Assembly (NCBI GenBank): GCA_019186985.1
Contig: JABARQ010000037.1
Location: 1-64,000 of the forward strand
Length of the DNA stretch: 64,000 bases
From: Prosthecobacter sp.
Lineage (GTDB): Bacteria > Verrucomicrobiota > Verrucomicrobiia > Verrucomicrobiales > Verrucomicrobiaceae
Direction: 5' to 3'
The notes below the pieces were generated by a model, which searched no databases, was not told the origin of the DNA, and worked only from the letters and a program-made list of their open reading frames with translations. Positions 42,091 through 51,624 of this stretch are shown here, piece after piece. Each line of letters starts with the position of its first letter. Position 1 is the stretch's first letter. Position numbers and translations under genes: made by a program.

Positions 42091-44886
42091 ATGAACGCCG
42101 TTGAAATCGAAGAAGCAATTTCCAAACTCGCTGAAGCGCCGTTGGATGCCGCGAACTTCCCTTTCGCTTTCCTTGAGGCGTTTGGAAACAAAGAGACCAC
42201 CCTCAAACGCCTGCGGAGCGGAGACTCAAACCAGTCTGACATTGTGGGTGGTGTTCTCCAGAGGAACAACATTCACATCAAAGTCTGCCAAGAAGGCGAA
42301 GTCGCCGCTACGCTGACTGCCCTGCGGGAAAGCTCGGCAACGGTCCGGCAGAAGGCCAAGTTCATCCTCGCCACCGACGGCAAGAGCTTCGAGGCGGAAA
42401 ACGTCGTTGATGGCGAGACAGTCGCCTGTGCCTACGCTGATTTCTCCGACCACTTTGGGTTTTTCCTGCCGCTGGCTGGCATCACCACCGTCAAACAGAT
42501 TCGGGAAAATGCATTCGACATCAAGGCGACGGGACGCCTGAACCGGCTCTACATTGAGTTGTTGAAAGAGAACCCAGAGTGGGACTCTGCGGACCGCCGT
42601 GCGGACCTGAACCACTTCATGGCGCGATTGATCTTCTGCTTCTTTGCAGAGGACACGGCCATTTTCGGAAAAGATGCCCGCTTTACTGCCGCCATCGAGC
42701 GGATGAGCGCACGGGATTCATCGAACACCCATGAGGTGCTTTCCGAGCTGTTCCGCGCCATGAACACAAAACCCGCAGAGCGAGAGCAAGTAGGCATCCG
42801 CAGTTGGGCCAATATGTTTCCGTATGTGAATGGCGGCCTTTTCTCTGGCAGTGTGGATGTGCCGCGCTTCAGCAAGATCGCACGCTCCTACCTCCTCCAC
42901 GTTGGCAGCCTCGACTGGACGAAGATCAATCCCGACATCTTTGGCTCCATGATTCAGGCCGTGGCAGATGACGAGGAGCGTGGAGCGCTCGGCATGCACT
43001 ACACAAGTGTGCCTAATATTCTCAAGGTGCTCAATCCGCTCTTCCTTGATGACTTGCGGACGAAGCTCGCGGAGGCGGGCGACAATGCCCGCAAGCTTCT
43101 GAACCTACGCCAGCGAATCGCGCACATCCGAGTCTTTGATCCTGCCTGCGGCTCTGGCAATTTCCTCGTCATCGCCTACAAACAGATGCGAGAGATCGAG
43201 GCGGAGATCAATCGCCGTCGCAGCGAGGCAGAGCGTAAATCCGACATCCCGAAAACAAACTTTCGCGGCATCGAACTACGCCACTTTTCCTGCGAGATTG
43301 CCCGCCTCGCTCTTATCATCGCCGAATATCAGTGCGACGTGCTCTATCGAGGCCAGCAGCTAGCGCTCGCTGAGTTCCTGCCGCTTGAAGCTGCGAATTG
43401 GATTACTCGTGGGAATGCCCTGCAACTCGACTGGCTGAGCATTTGCCCGCCGACCGGCAGGGGCGTGAAAAATCGCGCCCTTGATTTATTCGAGACGCCA
43501 CTGGATCAGGCAGAGATCGATTTCGAGAATGAGGGTGGGGAAACTTACATCTGTGGGAATCCACCTTATTTGGGTCGGAAATACCAATCCTCGGAACAGA
43601 AACGTGATCTCAAAAACGTTTTTGAAGGGAGGTGTAAAGACACGCTGTCTCTCGATTATGTCTCGGGGTGGTTTGCGAAGGCATCGGATTATATGGAGTC
43701 AACCGTTGCGGATGCAGCATTTGTATCCACAAACTCAATCTGCCAGGGCATCCAAGTTTCGTGTCTTTGGCCGGTGCTGTTTGCAAACGGAGCGGCAATC
43801 TCATTTGCTTACGATTCATTCAAATGGACAAACCTCGCTAGCCACAATGCTGGCGTTACGGTTTCAATTATCGGATTGACCAAGCAGAAGGGTTCTCCTC
43901 GACGCCTCTTTACTATCGAGTCAAATGATGCTGTTTCATCGCGGACGGTCAACAACATCAACGCCTATCTAGTTCCAGGAAACAATGTGTTCGTCTCACC
44001 GCGAAGCAAAGTTCCAGACGAACGAACTCCTATGCAATTCGGAAATCACCCGTATTACGCGAACGACTTAATGTTGAGGCGTGAACATAGGGATGCTCTG
44101 CTGGCAGCGGACTCTACGGCGGCGGAATTCGTTCGCCCACTTTATGGCTCGAAAGAGTTTATATCCGGCTCGCCGCGATACTGCTTGTGGATTACTGAGG
44201 ACTCTCTTGATAAGGCGCGAAGAATTCCTCAAGTCAGCCAAAGAATTGATGCAGTCAGAATCGCTCGACTAGAAAAGGATTCAGACCTGCAAGCAGTGAA
44301 ACTGGCTGCTACACCATACCGGTTTCGTGACCAATACTCCGCGAAATCTAAACTTCTAGTGGTCCCAATAGTAAGTTCCGAGAACAGGCCATACTTACCA
44401 GTTGGTCTCGCCGAACCCGCTGCCATCATTCACAATAAAGCGTTCGCACTTTATGACGCACCACTTTGGAACATGGCACTCATTGGGTCACGACTTCATG
44501 TAATCTGGATTGGCACGGTTTGCGTGCGGATGCGAACCGATTTTTCGTATTCAAACACCCTCGGCTGGAACACCTTTCCCGTGCCCACGCTCACGGAGCA
44601 AAACAAAGCCGACCTGACGCGTTGCGCGGAGGACATTCTGCTGGTGCGGGAGGCGCATTTCCCGGCGACGATTGCCGACCTTTACGATCCCGAAACAATG
44701 CCTGCCAACCTGCGCGAAGCCCACGAGCGCAACGACGAGACGCTGGAGCGAATCTACATTGGCCGCCGCTTCAAGAACGACACCGAGCGGCTGGAAAAGC
44801 TCTTTGAACTCTACACCCAGATGACCATGAAGCAGTCTATCGCGAAAAAAATGTCCACCATAAAAACGAAAGTTTCAGAAGCATGA
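42091..44886 (+). CDS. MmeI-like class I DNA methyltransferase (adenine type) of a three-gene restriction locus
   Basis: 931 residues. SAM motif DPACGSGNF starts at Asp350, and catalytic motif NPPY at Asn490 (ICGNPPYLG) indicates N6-adenine methylation. The N-terminal ~330 residues (FILATDGKSFEAENV, FFLPLAGITTVKQIRENA, FMARLIFCFFAEDTAIF) are typical of MmeI-like enzymes. I see no clear D...ExK nuclease site there, so cutting is probably delegated to another subunit. Residues about 600-850 would hold the target-recognition domain. The stop overlaps the helicase start (ATGA). A -10-like TACACT ends 7 bp before ATG, suggesting a leaderless message. Confidence 0.85.
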   Translation: MNAVEIEEAISKLAEAPLDAANFPFAFLEAFGNKETTLKRLRSGDSNQSDIVGGVLQRNNIHIKVCQEGEVAATLTALRESSATVRQKAKFILATDGKSFEAENVVDGETVACAYADFSDHFGFFLPLAGITTVKQIRENAFDIKATGRLNRLYIELLKENPEWDSADRRADLNHFMARLIFCFFAEDTAIFGKDARFTAAIERMSARDSSNTHEVLSELFRAMNTKPAEREQVGIRSWANMFPYVNGGLFSGSVDVPRFSKIARSYLLHVGSLDWTKINPDIFGSMIQAVADDEERGALGMHYTSVPNILKVLNPLFLDDLRTKLAEAGDNARKLLNLRQRIAHIRVFDPACGSGNFLVIAYKQMREIEAEINRRRSEAERKSDIPKTNFRGIELRHFSCEIARLALIIAEYQCDVLYRGQQLALAEFLPLEAANWITRGNALQLDWLSICPPTGRGVKNRALDLFETPLDQAEIDFENEGGETYICGNPPYLGRKYQSSEQKRDLKNVFEGRCKDTLSLDYVSGWFAKASDYMESTVADAAFVSTNSICQGIQVSCLWPVLFANGAAISFAYDSFKWTNLASHNAGVTVSIIGLTKQKGSPRRLFTIESNDAVSSRTVNNINAYLVPGNNVFVSPRSKVPDERTPMQFGNHPYYANDLMLRREHRDALLAADSTAAEFVRPLYGSKEFISGSPRYCLWITEDSLDKARRIPQVSQRIDAVRIARLEKDSDLQAVKLAATPYRFRDQYSAKSKLLVVPIVSSENRPYLPVGLAEPAAIIHNKAFALYDAPLWNMALIGSRLHVIWIGTVCVRMRTDFSYSNTLGWNTFPVPTLTEQNKADLTRCAEDILLVREAHFPATIADLYDPETMPANLREAHERNDETLERIYIGRRFKNDTERLEKLFELYTQMTMKQSIAKKMSTIKTKVSEA

Positions 44887-46934
44887 GCAATCTCGTTTCC
44901 ATTCCATCCGTCTCCGTCATCTACGCAAAGGATGGCAGTTCTACGCGGTCGAACGCGCTTGGCATGAGAGCCATGCAAGAGCGTGCCTACCAAAAGCGCG
45001 GCGAGCAGTATTTGCTTATTAAATCGCCGCCTGCCTCTGGCAAGAGCCGAGCGCTTATGTTCATTGCGCTGGACAAGCTGGCGAACCAAAAGCTCAAACA
45101 AGCGATTATCGTTGTGCCAGAGAAAACCATCGGCGCGAGTTTCCACGATGAACCGCTGAGCCAATTTGGGTTTTGGGCAGATTGGAAGGTCGAACCGAAG
45201 TGGAATCTTTGCGACGCCCCTGGCTTCGACAGTGGTGGCAAGGTGGAGTCAGTGAAGGCATTTCTAAAGAGCAGCGATAGGGTGTTGGTCTGCACCCATG
45301 CCACCTTCCGTTTCGCGGTGGAAAAATTTGGTGTGGAAGCCTTCGATGACCGGCTGATTGCTGTGGACGAGTTTCACCACGTCTCCGCTAACCCGGATAA
45401 TAAGCTGGGCGATCACATCCGTCAGTTTATGGCGCGGGACAAGGCGCATATTGTAGCGATGACCGGCTCCTACTTCCGTGGCGATGCCGAAGCGGTGATG
45501 CATCCAGATGACGAGTCAAAGTTTGAAACCATCACCTACACGTATTACGAGCAGCTTAACGGTTACCAATTCTTGAAGCAGCTCGACATCGGTTATTACT
45601 TCTATTCGGGCCAATACACGGACGAGATCCTAAACGTGCTCAATCCGCTGGAAAAGACCATCATTCACATCCCAAACGTCAATTCCCGCGAGAGCCTTGG
45701 AGACAAAATCAAGGAAGTCGAACACATCATCCACGAACTCGGAGAATGGCATGGCACTGACCCAAAGACAGGCTTCCAGCTTGTTAAGATGAAGAACGGA
45801 CGTGTACTGAAGATCGCCGATCTCGTGGACGACGATTCCTCGAAGCGGGAGCATGTAGCTGCTGCACTAAGAGACTCGGCGCAGAAGAACAACCGGGATC
45901 ACGTGGATATTATCATCGCACTTGGTATGGCCAAGGAAGGCTTTGATTGGATTTGGTGCGAACACGCACTTACAGTGGGTTATCGCTCCAGCCTCACGGA
46001 GATCGTGCAGATCATCGGACGCGCCACGCGTGATGCGCCAGGAAAAACACGCTCCCGCTTTACCAATCTTATCGCAGAACCGGACGCCAGTGAGGCCGCT
46101 GTCACGGAAGCGGTGAACGACACACTCAAGGCCATAGCTGCCAGCCTGCTCATGGAACAGGTTCTTGCACCGCGCTTCGAGTTCAAACCCAAGAACCCGA
46201 ACAATGAGCCGACACCTGGTTTTGATTACGGCCAGGGTGGCTACGATCCTGAAAAGTGTAACGTCGGGGTAAATGCGGAGACTGGCCGCATTCAACTGGA
46301 AATCAAAGGTCTGGCAGAACCCAAAACCGAAGAGGCCGGGCGCATTTGCCGCGAGGACTTGAACGAACTGATTACCGCCTTTGTGCAGGACAAGCAGACC
46401 ATCGAACGCGGTATGTTTGACAAAGAGCTGGTGCCGGAAGAGCTTACGCAGGTCCGTATGGGCAAGATCGTAAAGGAGGCTTACCCGCACTTAGGCGACG
46501 AGGACCAAGAGGCGGTTCGGCAGCACGCCATCGCGGCGCTTAACGTGGTGCAGGAGGCCAAAAAGCAACTGACCAGTGGCGATGGTGAACCATCGAAAAA
46601 CACCGCGCTCATCGAAGGGGTGCGGAAATTTGCCCTCAGTGTGACGGAACTCGACATTGATTTGATCGACCGAATCAATCCTTTTGGCGAAGCTTACGCC
46701 ATTCTTGCCAAATCAATGGGCGAAGAGCGGCTAAGACAAGTCGCTGAAGTCATCGCTGCCAGGCGCATCAATCTGACAATAGAAGATGCCCGCGAACTGG
46801 CAAAGCGAGCGCTTCGGTTTAAGCAGGAGAAAGGAAGATTGCCCTCACTGACCGCCGCTGATCCGTGGGAGAAGCGGATGGCAGAGGGGATTGCTTTCCT
46901 TCAACGAAAGGCGAAGGAGGGACAGAATGGCTAA
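44883..46934 (+). CDS. SF2 DEAD/DEAH-type helicase of the restriction locus
   Basis: 683 residues. Motif I SPPASGKS (48-55), motif II VDEFHH (Asp162, Glu163), motif III MTGSYF, motif V-like IIALGMAKEGFDWIW and motif VI QIIGRATRDAPGK form a complete ResIII-type SF2 motor. The C-terminal 250 residues are helical (ELITAFVQDKQTIERGMFD, RRINLTIEDARELAKRAL) and probably contact DNA or the partner subunits. It starts inside the methyltransferase stop (4-bp overlap) and overlaps the GIY-YIG gene by 8 bp, so the three are one translationally coupled operon. Confidence 0.85.
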   Translation: MSNLVSIPSVSVIYAKDGSSTRSNALGMRAMQERAYQKRGEQYLLIKSPPASGKSRALMFIALDKLANQKLKQAIIVVPEKTIGASFHDEPLSQFGFWADWKVEPKWNLCDAPGFDSGGKVESVKAFLKSSDRVLVCTHATFRFAVEKFGVEAFDDRLIAVDEFHHVSANPDNKLGDHIRQFMARDKAHIVAMTGSYFRGDAEAVMHPDDESKFETITYTYYEQLNGYQFLKQLDIGYYFYSGQYTDEILNVLNPLEKTIIHIPNVNSRESLGDKIKEVEHIIHELGEWHGTDPKTGFQLVKMKNGRVLKIADLVDDDSSKREHVAAALRDSAQKNNRDHVDIIIALGMAKEGFDWIWCEHALTVGYRSSLTEIVQIIGRATRDAPGKTRSRFTNLIAEPDASEAAVTEAVNDTLKAIAASLLMEQVLAPRFEFKPKNPNNEPTPGFDYGQGGYDPEKCNVGVNAETGRIQLEIKGLAEPKTEEAGRICREDLNELITAFVQDKQTIERGMFDKELVPEELTQVRMGKIVKEAYPHLGDEDQEAVRQHAIAALNVVQEAKKQLTSGDGEPSKNTALIEGVRKFALSVTELDIDLIDRINPFGEAYAILAKSMGEERLRQVAEVIAARRINLTIEDARELAKRALRFKQEKGRLPSLTAADPWEKRMAEGIAFLQRKAKEGQNG

Positions 46935-48123
46935 GGAAATTACAGACGACGATTTGGAGCTGCTGGAAGAACTCGGCGTGGAGGCAGAAGCCACCCCGAG
47001 CGGAGGACGCACGGCACGGGAACAACGCATCATCGCCGGATTTGAAGAAATCAAGAGCTTCGTCCTCGTGCATGGGCGGTTGCCTGAACACGGTGAGAAT
47101 CGCGACATCTTCGAGCGACTTTATGCCATGCGGCTAGATAGCATCCGTGCTTCAACCGAATGCAGAGAGGTGCTCAAGAATTTGGATGCAGACGGGCTTC
47201 TTGGCGCAGAGGACGAATACGAATCGTGCTGTGTGCAAGAGGAACCCAGCGATGAGGAACTGCTGGCCTCTTTGGGCGTGGAGGCCACCTCGAAAGGGGA
47301 CGTTACCAAACTGGTTCACGTTCGAGCACGCGAAGAGATCAAGGCTGCAGAGGAAATTGCACAACGGAACCCATGTCGTGACTTTGAAAATTTCCGCCCG
47401 GTCTTCGAAAGTCTCCAAATCGACTTGCAGACAGGAGTGCGGCGGACGCTGAAATACAAAGACAACGCGGAGGTAAAGAAGGGTGATCTCTTTATTCTCG
47501 ACGGACAGAAAGTCGTCGTCGCTGATATGGGGGAACCGTTTGTCAGTGACTATGGGCGTCCTGACCGCCGGTTAAGGGTGGTCTATGACAATGGCACCGA
47601 AAGCGATCTGCTCGTTCGCTCTTTGCAGCGCGCTTTGAACAAGGACAAAAACAGCCGTCGCATCAGCGATACAAGCATTGGCCCGCTTTTCTCGGACGAA
47701 GATGATGATGATGACCTCCCGACAGGCTACATCTACGTTCTGCGAAGCAAGTCCGATAATCCATATGTGACGGCGAACCGTTCAGTGATTCACAAAATTG
47801 GTGTCACCGGAGGTGATGTAAAGCACAGGGTCGCCAATGCGCAGAAAGACCCGACCTATCTTCTGGCAGATGTTGAAATCGTAGCGACTTTTAAGCTGGC
47901 GAACATCAACCGAAAGCGTCTTGAAATACTACTCCACAAGTTCTTTGCCAGTGCACGGCTGGACCTTGAGCTGAGAGACCGTTTCGGATTTCAGGTGGAA
48001 CCGCGTGAGTGGTTTCTTGTGCCACTGCCCGTAATCGAGGAAGCGATCCAAAAGATTATGGACGGGACGATAGGGAATTTTCGCTATGATCCCCAATCTG
48101 CTCGCCTTGAAACACTCAACTAG
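46927..48123 (+). CDS. GIY-YIG (T5orf172-type) nuclease subunit of the restriction locus
   Basis: 398 residues from ATG 46927 with ribosome site AAGGAGG inside the end of the helicase gene. The C-terminal domain has GYIYVL (267-272) and HKIGVT (289-294) as the GIY and YIG elements, then RKRLEILLHKFFASARL and EWFLVPL, the order seen in T5orf172/GIY-YIG nucleases. The N-terminal region is acidic-helical (DDDLELLEELGVEAEATPSG, FVLVHGRLPEHGENRDIFER), and the middle carries a small beta domain (GDLFILDGQKVVVADMG). It probably makes the DNA break, driven by the helicase and blocked by methylation. Confidence 0.8.
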   Translation: MAKEITDDDLELLEELGVEAEATPSGGRTAREQRIIAGFEEIKSFVLVHGRLPEHGENRDIFERLYAMRLDSIRASTECREVLKNLDADGLLGAEDEYESCCVQEEPSDEELLASLGVEATSKGDVTKLVHVRAREEIKAAEEIAQRNPCRDFENFRPVFESLQIDLQTGVRRTLKYKDNAEVKKGDLFILDGQKVVVADMGEPFVSDYGRPDRRLRVVYDNGTESDLLVRSLQRALNKDKNSRRISDTSIGPLFSDEDDDDDLPTGYIYVLRSKSDNPYVTANRSVIHKIGVTGGDVKHRVANAQKDPTYLLADVEIVATFKLANINRKRLEILLHKFFASARLDLELRDRFGFQVEPREWFLVPLPVIEEAIQKIMDGTIGNFRYDPQSARLETLN

Positions 48124-48143
48124 CTCTGCTTAACGGCCTGTAA

Positions 48144-48854
48144 TTATTCGGTTCTGTTTTCCGGCAAAGCCAGCGGCGCATCTGCCAGCTTGAATATGCG
48201 TCTGAGATCACGATTTAGGCGGTCTTCAGATAGCCCTGCCTTCGCAAGATCGAAACTCGTTTCCTTGGATGCTTGCTGAACCTCGGGTGCATCAATTGCC
48301 TCTGATAGTATTTCTCCAGTAGCGAGTTTTGCTGACAGCGCCGTGAGTTCTGCCGATGCCGCCTGTAGGGAAACGGTTCTTCTGGCCGGGTCGGTTTCAT
48401 TTTCCAGAACGCGTATAAATTGATCTATGCTGCCAAGGCGCACGATGAGTTCTTTTTTGGATAATGCCGTTTTGCTAAGCATCGCTTGAGCCTCGCTGTT
48501 CTTTTCGAGAAGAAGCGCTTGTTTAGAAAAGTTCCTTTGTTGAATCAAATGACTGAGTCTTTGTAGCCAGCTCACTTGAATGGAGGCTATAAGATGGGAG
48601 AGAAAAAATATTATCAGCAGGCCCAAAATTCCACGGTTGATGACATAACCTTTTTCCTTTTCTGGCCGGTCATAATGTACGGTTCTGTCCCACCACGACG
48701 CTGTTGCCATTTTTGTTTGTTCCTTAGCATGGACTTCATCTGCCTTTTGCACGATCCAAATCATCCAAATGAACGCGAGTATAAAAAACCAGACAAATCG
48801 GGGCTTGGTGATGGGCCGCTCGAAATCAAACAGGGTTCTGAAAAAGTCTTCCAT
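48144..48854 (-). CDS. Membrane protein of the mobilisation region
   Basis: 236 residues with two transmembrane helices (RFVWFFILAFIWMIWIVQ and GILGLLIIFFLSHLIASI) and a long cytoplasmic or periplasmic helical tail (QRNFSKQALLLEKNSEAQAM, LQAASAELTALSAKLATGE). It is last in a four-gene set reading leftward from the coupling ATPase. No known domain recognised. Position suggests a role in docking the relaxosome to a helper conjugation channel. Confidence 0.65.
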   Translation of the reverse strand: MEDFFRTLFDFERPITKPRFVWFFILAFIWMIWIVQKADEVHAKEQTKMATASWWDRTVHYDRPEKEKGYVINRGILGLLIIFFLSHLIASIQVSWLQRLSHLIQQRNFSKQALLLEKNSEAQAMLSKTALSKKELIVRLGSIDQFIRVLENETDPARRTVSLQAASAELTALSAKLATGEILSEAIDAPEVQQASKETSFDLAKAGLSEDRLNRDLRRIFKLADAPLALPENRTE

Positions 48855-48871
48855 AAGATGAACGTAATATT

Positions 48872-49399
48872 TTAAATAGAGCTGGGCAGGAGAAGTGTCT
48901 CTCGATTTTGAGCTGGCAGCATAAAGATGCCTCCGCCAATCAAGACTATGACTTTTGTCATCTGACGATAGAGCGCCGCTGCATCAGTGCGGATGTTTCC
49001 CAAATTCAGGTCGATCTCTGTGAGGCGTGCGCGAAGATTCGCTCGCTCCAATGGGTCTGTGGTCTTGATCTCCGCATCGGAGTAACGCTCTTGTTGCGAA
49101 AGATAATGCTTACACTGGTCGGCATATATCGTGAGAACTTGTTCGAACGATTGGCGGACAGCATCGACTCGCTGTTCAATCAATGCGCTAATCAGGTCAC
49201 GCACCAAATCAGCTTTCATGCCGAACATCTTGCGTTTATGATCCAATTCGGTTTCTAAAACCTCCGCTTCATGCATTTGCTCAAGTCTGAGCCTTTGTAG
49301 TTTGATCCGTCCGTGCTCAACTTCGGCTGCTGTGTTGCGCATCTTTGCAGCGGTTTGAAGCGCCGACATGAGCATTTGCGTGTGTTGTGGTGTAATCAT
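48872..49399 (-). CDS. Helical protein with one C-terminal membrane segment
   Basis: 175 residues from ATG 49399, four bases after the upstream stop. Mostly amphipathic helix and coiled coil (RIKLQRLRLEQMHEAEVLET, DPLERANLRARLTEIDLNLG), with a hydrophobic stretch near the end (KVIVLIGGGIFML). A longer frame starting at 49534 overlaps the upstream gene and is less likely. Member of the operon led by the coupling ATPase. Unknown function. Confidence 0.6.
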   Translation of the reverse strand: MITPQHTQMLMSALQTAAKMRNTAAEVEHGRIKLQRLRLEQMHEAEVLETELDHKRKMFGMKADLVRDLISALIEQRVDAVRQSFEQVLTIYADQCKHYLSQQERYSDAEIKTTDPLERANLRARLTEIDLNLGNIRTDAAALYRQMTKVIVLIGGGIFMLPAQNRETLLLPSSI

Positions 49400-49403
49400 G
49401 GGT

Positions 49404-50081
49404 TTAAGCGTTTTTGCGGCGTCTAATGCTTTTTCTAATGTCAGGCGCAAGGCCGGTCGGAATTGGCGGTGATGATGACTGCGGGGCGTGCGGCGCAGAA
49501 TCATCGAACGCCTCAACGGTGCCACCATGAACATCCGAGATGATGAGGCTATCGAGAATATCGAGATCGCGATTCAGCTCTTTGCGATGTACGGCGTCTT
49601 CGTAAATCCGTAAGGCTGTGCCTGCGATTATTAGCCAACAGCCAAGCGCCGTTGATTCGGCCAGCATGCCGAACCCCACGAGAATGCAAAAGAATGGGTC
49701 CACGAAACGGGCCACACGCCGGAAGCGGCGGCAGAAAAACGGGAGCCATTTAAAATCAAAGGGGGAAGTGCCGATGTAGTAGCTGTGCTGCAATATGCCG
49801 CGTTTGAACTCGCGCCAGCGTTTTGTGCGCTGGCAGCTTGCGAGAAAGAGGGAAGTCATGGCAAACCAAAACAGGTAATGCGGTTTCGTCTCCGGTCTGT
49901 TTGGCGGGATCATCATCGCGACGAGCATCAGAATGCCCGTCATGATGAGCATTGGCACCGGATTCAAAAGACGATAGCCAATGTCCCTGCGCATGAACAC
50001 CATGACGGTCATGGCCGGATAGCGCATCAGCCATTTGACGTTCTCGTTTGTCTGCCAGAAGGAAGAAATTGTTCGGCGCAT
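49404..50081 (-). CDS. Polytopic membrane protein next to the coupling ATPase
   Basis: 225 residues with about four hydrophobic helices (NPVPMLIMTGILMLVAMMIP, LFWFAMTSLFLASC, FFCILVGFGMLAES, GCWLIIAGTALRIY) and a polar Pro/Ser-rich C-terminus. The start lies 1 bp after the stop of the VirD4/TraD-like gene, so the genes are coupled. In many mobilisable elements an integral membrane protein accompanies the coupling ATPase. I recognise no named family. Confidence 0.65.
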   Translation of the reverse strand: MRRTISSFWQTNENVKWLMRYPAMTVMVFMRRDIGYRLLNPVPMLIMTGILMLVAMMIPPNRPETKPHYLFWFAMTSLFLASCQRTKRWREFKRGILQHSYYIGTSPFDFKWLPFFCRRFRRVARFVDPFFCILVGFGMLAESTALGCWLIIAGTALRIYEDAVHRKELNRDLDILDSLIISDVHGGTVEAFDDSAPHAPQSSSPPIPTGLAPDIRKSIRRRKNA

Positions 50082-50082
50082 T

Positions 50083-51606
50083 TCAGCTCTGGTTGAAGGT
50101 TATCAGCTTGTAGGGCAGTGCCTCCTTGCCCCCTGTGAACAGGTGCCCCCCGTTGTAAACGATGGCATCGACCTGGTTGTTGTTGAGAGCGCCGCCACGT
50201 TTGAGGGTCGTAAAAAACGACGGCTCAACGAATGCGCGGCGCTGGTCGCTGCGGTGAACCCCTGCGCTATGGCTTCCATCAGCGAGCGGCCTACCCTCGT
50301 TTTTCGATTGGCCTGCGTTGGTGCTGGTGATGGTCATCCAGCGTTCGCCGAGCAGTTTGGATGCCCACTCGTTTGTCTCTCCGCTGTTCTGGCAGAAGAA
50401 CTTGGCCTGGAGATTCCCCAGCAGGGAATCGACGGCATCGGTATTGCCGAGCACGCGCCGGTAGCTCTCGCGGTTTTGCGTCAGGAACACCGTGCATCCG
50501 CCAGCGGAACGTGCGACGGCCTGATATTCGGCGTCGAATTTGGTCACAAAATTCTGCGCCTCGTCCGCCCAAAGGAACACGGGCCGCAAGAACCGGTCCC
50601 GTGTCAGGGGCGCTGTGCGCCTGAGCACGGCGACCTGGAAACAGTATTTCCAGGCGAGATTGGCGATGCGGCCAGCGAGCCGGTATTCCTGAACCGGCAA
50701 GTCCACGATGATGATCTTGCCGTCAAAGGCAGCCTCGGGCTTGATGTTGGTATCGGAGGAGAAGAGCTGCCGGAGGGGGCGCGTCACCAGCGGACGGGCG
50801 AGCATCGAGAACGACAGGTTGATGACGCTCCGGGTCTTTTCGGAAAGCTGGGGGTATTCCTTCATCCAGTAGTTGCGGCACTCCTCGAAGTCGGCTCGGA
50901 CTTCGGGGGTGCCTTTACTGGTTTCTCGGTCAGCCTCTTTAATGATGGCAGAGCAAGTGCTGCTCTCCTGCCATTCTGGATCATTGAGCTGATCGAGGCT
51001 CTGCGGGGCGGTCGTGACAATCGACCGCATCAGCGGGAGCGATACTTGTAGCCCCGCGAATAATGGCAGATCGACAAGGTTCGTGTTCAGGTGGTGCAGG
51101 GCATCGTCCCAGAATTTGTTGTCCCCCTGGCCGCCCTCGGAGGTACCCGACGAGGCGATAGCACCGGCAATCTCGTCGAGGATCGAGACGATGTTGATGG
51201 TCAGCCCACCGCCCTCTTCTGGCCGGCTGGCTTCCCACTCCAGGAAGTTGAAACGCCAGTTTCCCGCGCCGTCCACAATGACGAGATCCTTGTGCCGCTT
51301 TGTCTCAGTGGCCCATTGCTCCCATTGGCGGCGTTCTTCTTTTTTGGCGCACAGGACAAGCCCGCCAAAGCCTGCGGCAAGGTAGCCGTAGGCGAGATGT
51401 TTGGCTGGGCCGCTGGTCTTTCCGCTGCCGGTGGCACCGAATACGCACACGCCGGTGAGCGCGTCGGAGATGCGAAAACCATGGCCGTCGCCCCAATCAC
51501 GCAACAGCGTTTGGGGATGATATTCGGGCAATCTTTTAGCGCCGTGCCACATGCGGAGATGGATGTAGCAGCGGCATTTTTTGGCAGCAAGGTAAATCAC
51601 CGACAT
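50083..51606 (-). CDS. VirD4/TraD/TraG-like conjugative coupling ATPase
   Basis: 507 residues. Walker A in VCVFGATGSGKTSGP (Lys63), Walker B in PVFLWADEAQNFV, and conserved SAGGCTVFLTQNRESY and ISTSTNAGQ-like (MTITSTNAGQSKNEG) segments identify a hexameric T4SS coupling protein, which passes the relaxase-DNA complex to the secretion channel. It lacks obvious N-terminal membrane helices, which may instead be supplied by the adjacent membrane proteins. Divergent from the relaxase operon, with a hairpin-rich region between. Confidence 0.88.
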   Translation of the reverse strand: MSVIYLAAKKCRCYIHLRMWHGAKRLPEYHPQTLLRDWGDGHGFRISDALTGVCVFGATGSGKTSGPAKHLAYGYLAAGFGGLVLCAKKEERRQWEQWATETKRHKDLVIVDGAGNWRFNFLEWEASRPEEGGGLTINIVSILDEIAGAIASSGTSEGGQGDNKFWDDALHHLNTNLVDLPLFAGLQVSLPLMRSIVTTAPQSLDQLNDPEWQESSTCSAIIKEADRETSKGTPEVRADFEECRNYWMKEYPQLSEKTRSVINLSFSMLARPLVTRPLRQLFSSDTNIKPEAAFDGKIIIVDLPVQEYRLAGRIANLAWKYCFQVAVLRRTAPLTRDRFLRPVFLWADEAQNFVTKFDAEYQAVARSAGGCTVFLTQNRESYRRVLGNTDAVDSLLGNLQAKFFCQNSGETNEWASKLLGERWMTITSTNAGQSKNEGRPLADGSHSAGVHRSDQRRAFVEPSFFTTLKRGGALNNNQVDAIVYNGGHLFTGGKEALPYKLITFNQS

Positions 51607-51624
51607 CGGCGGTGATCGGGGATT

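Noticed and set aside
42091..44886. Self-sufficient MmeI-type restriction-modification enzyme
   Set aside because: No convincing D...ExK nuclease site in the N-terminal region and the gene is fused into an operon with a helicase and a GIY-YIG gene.
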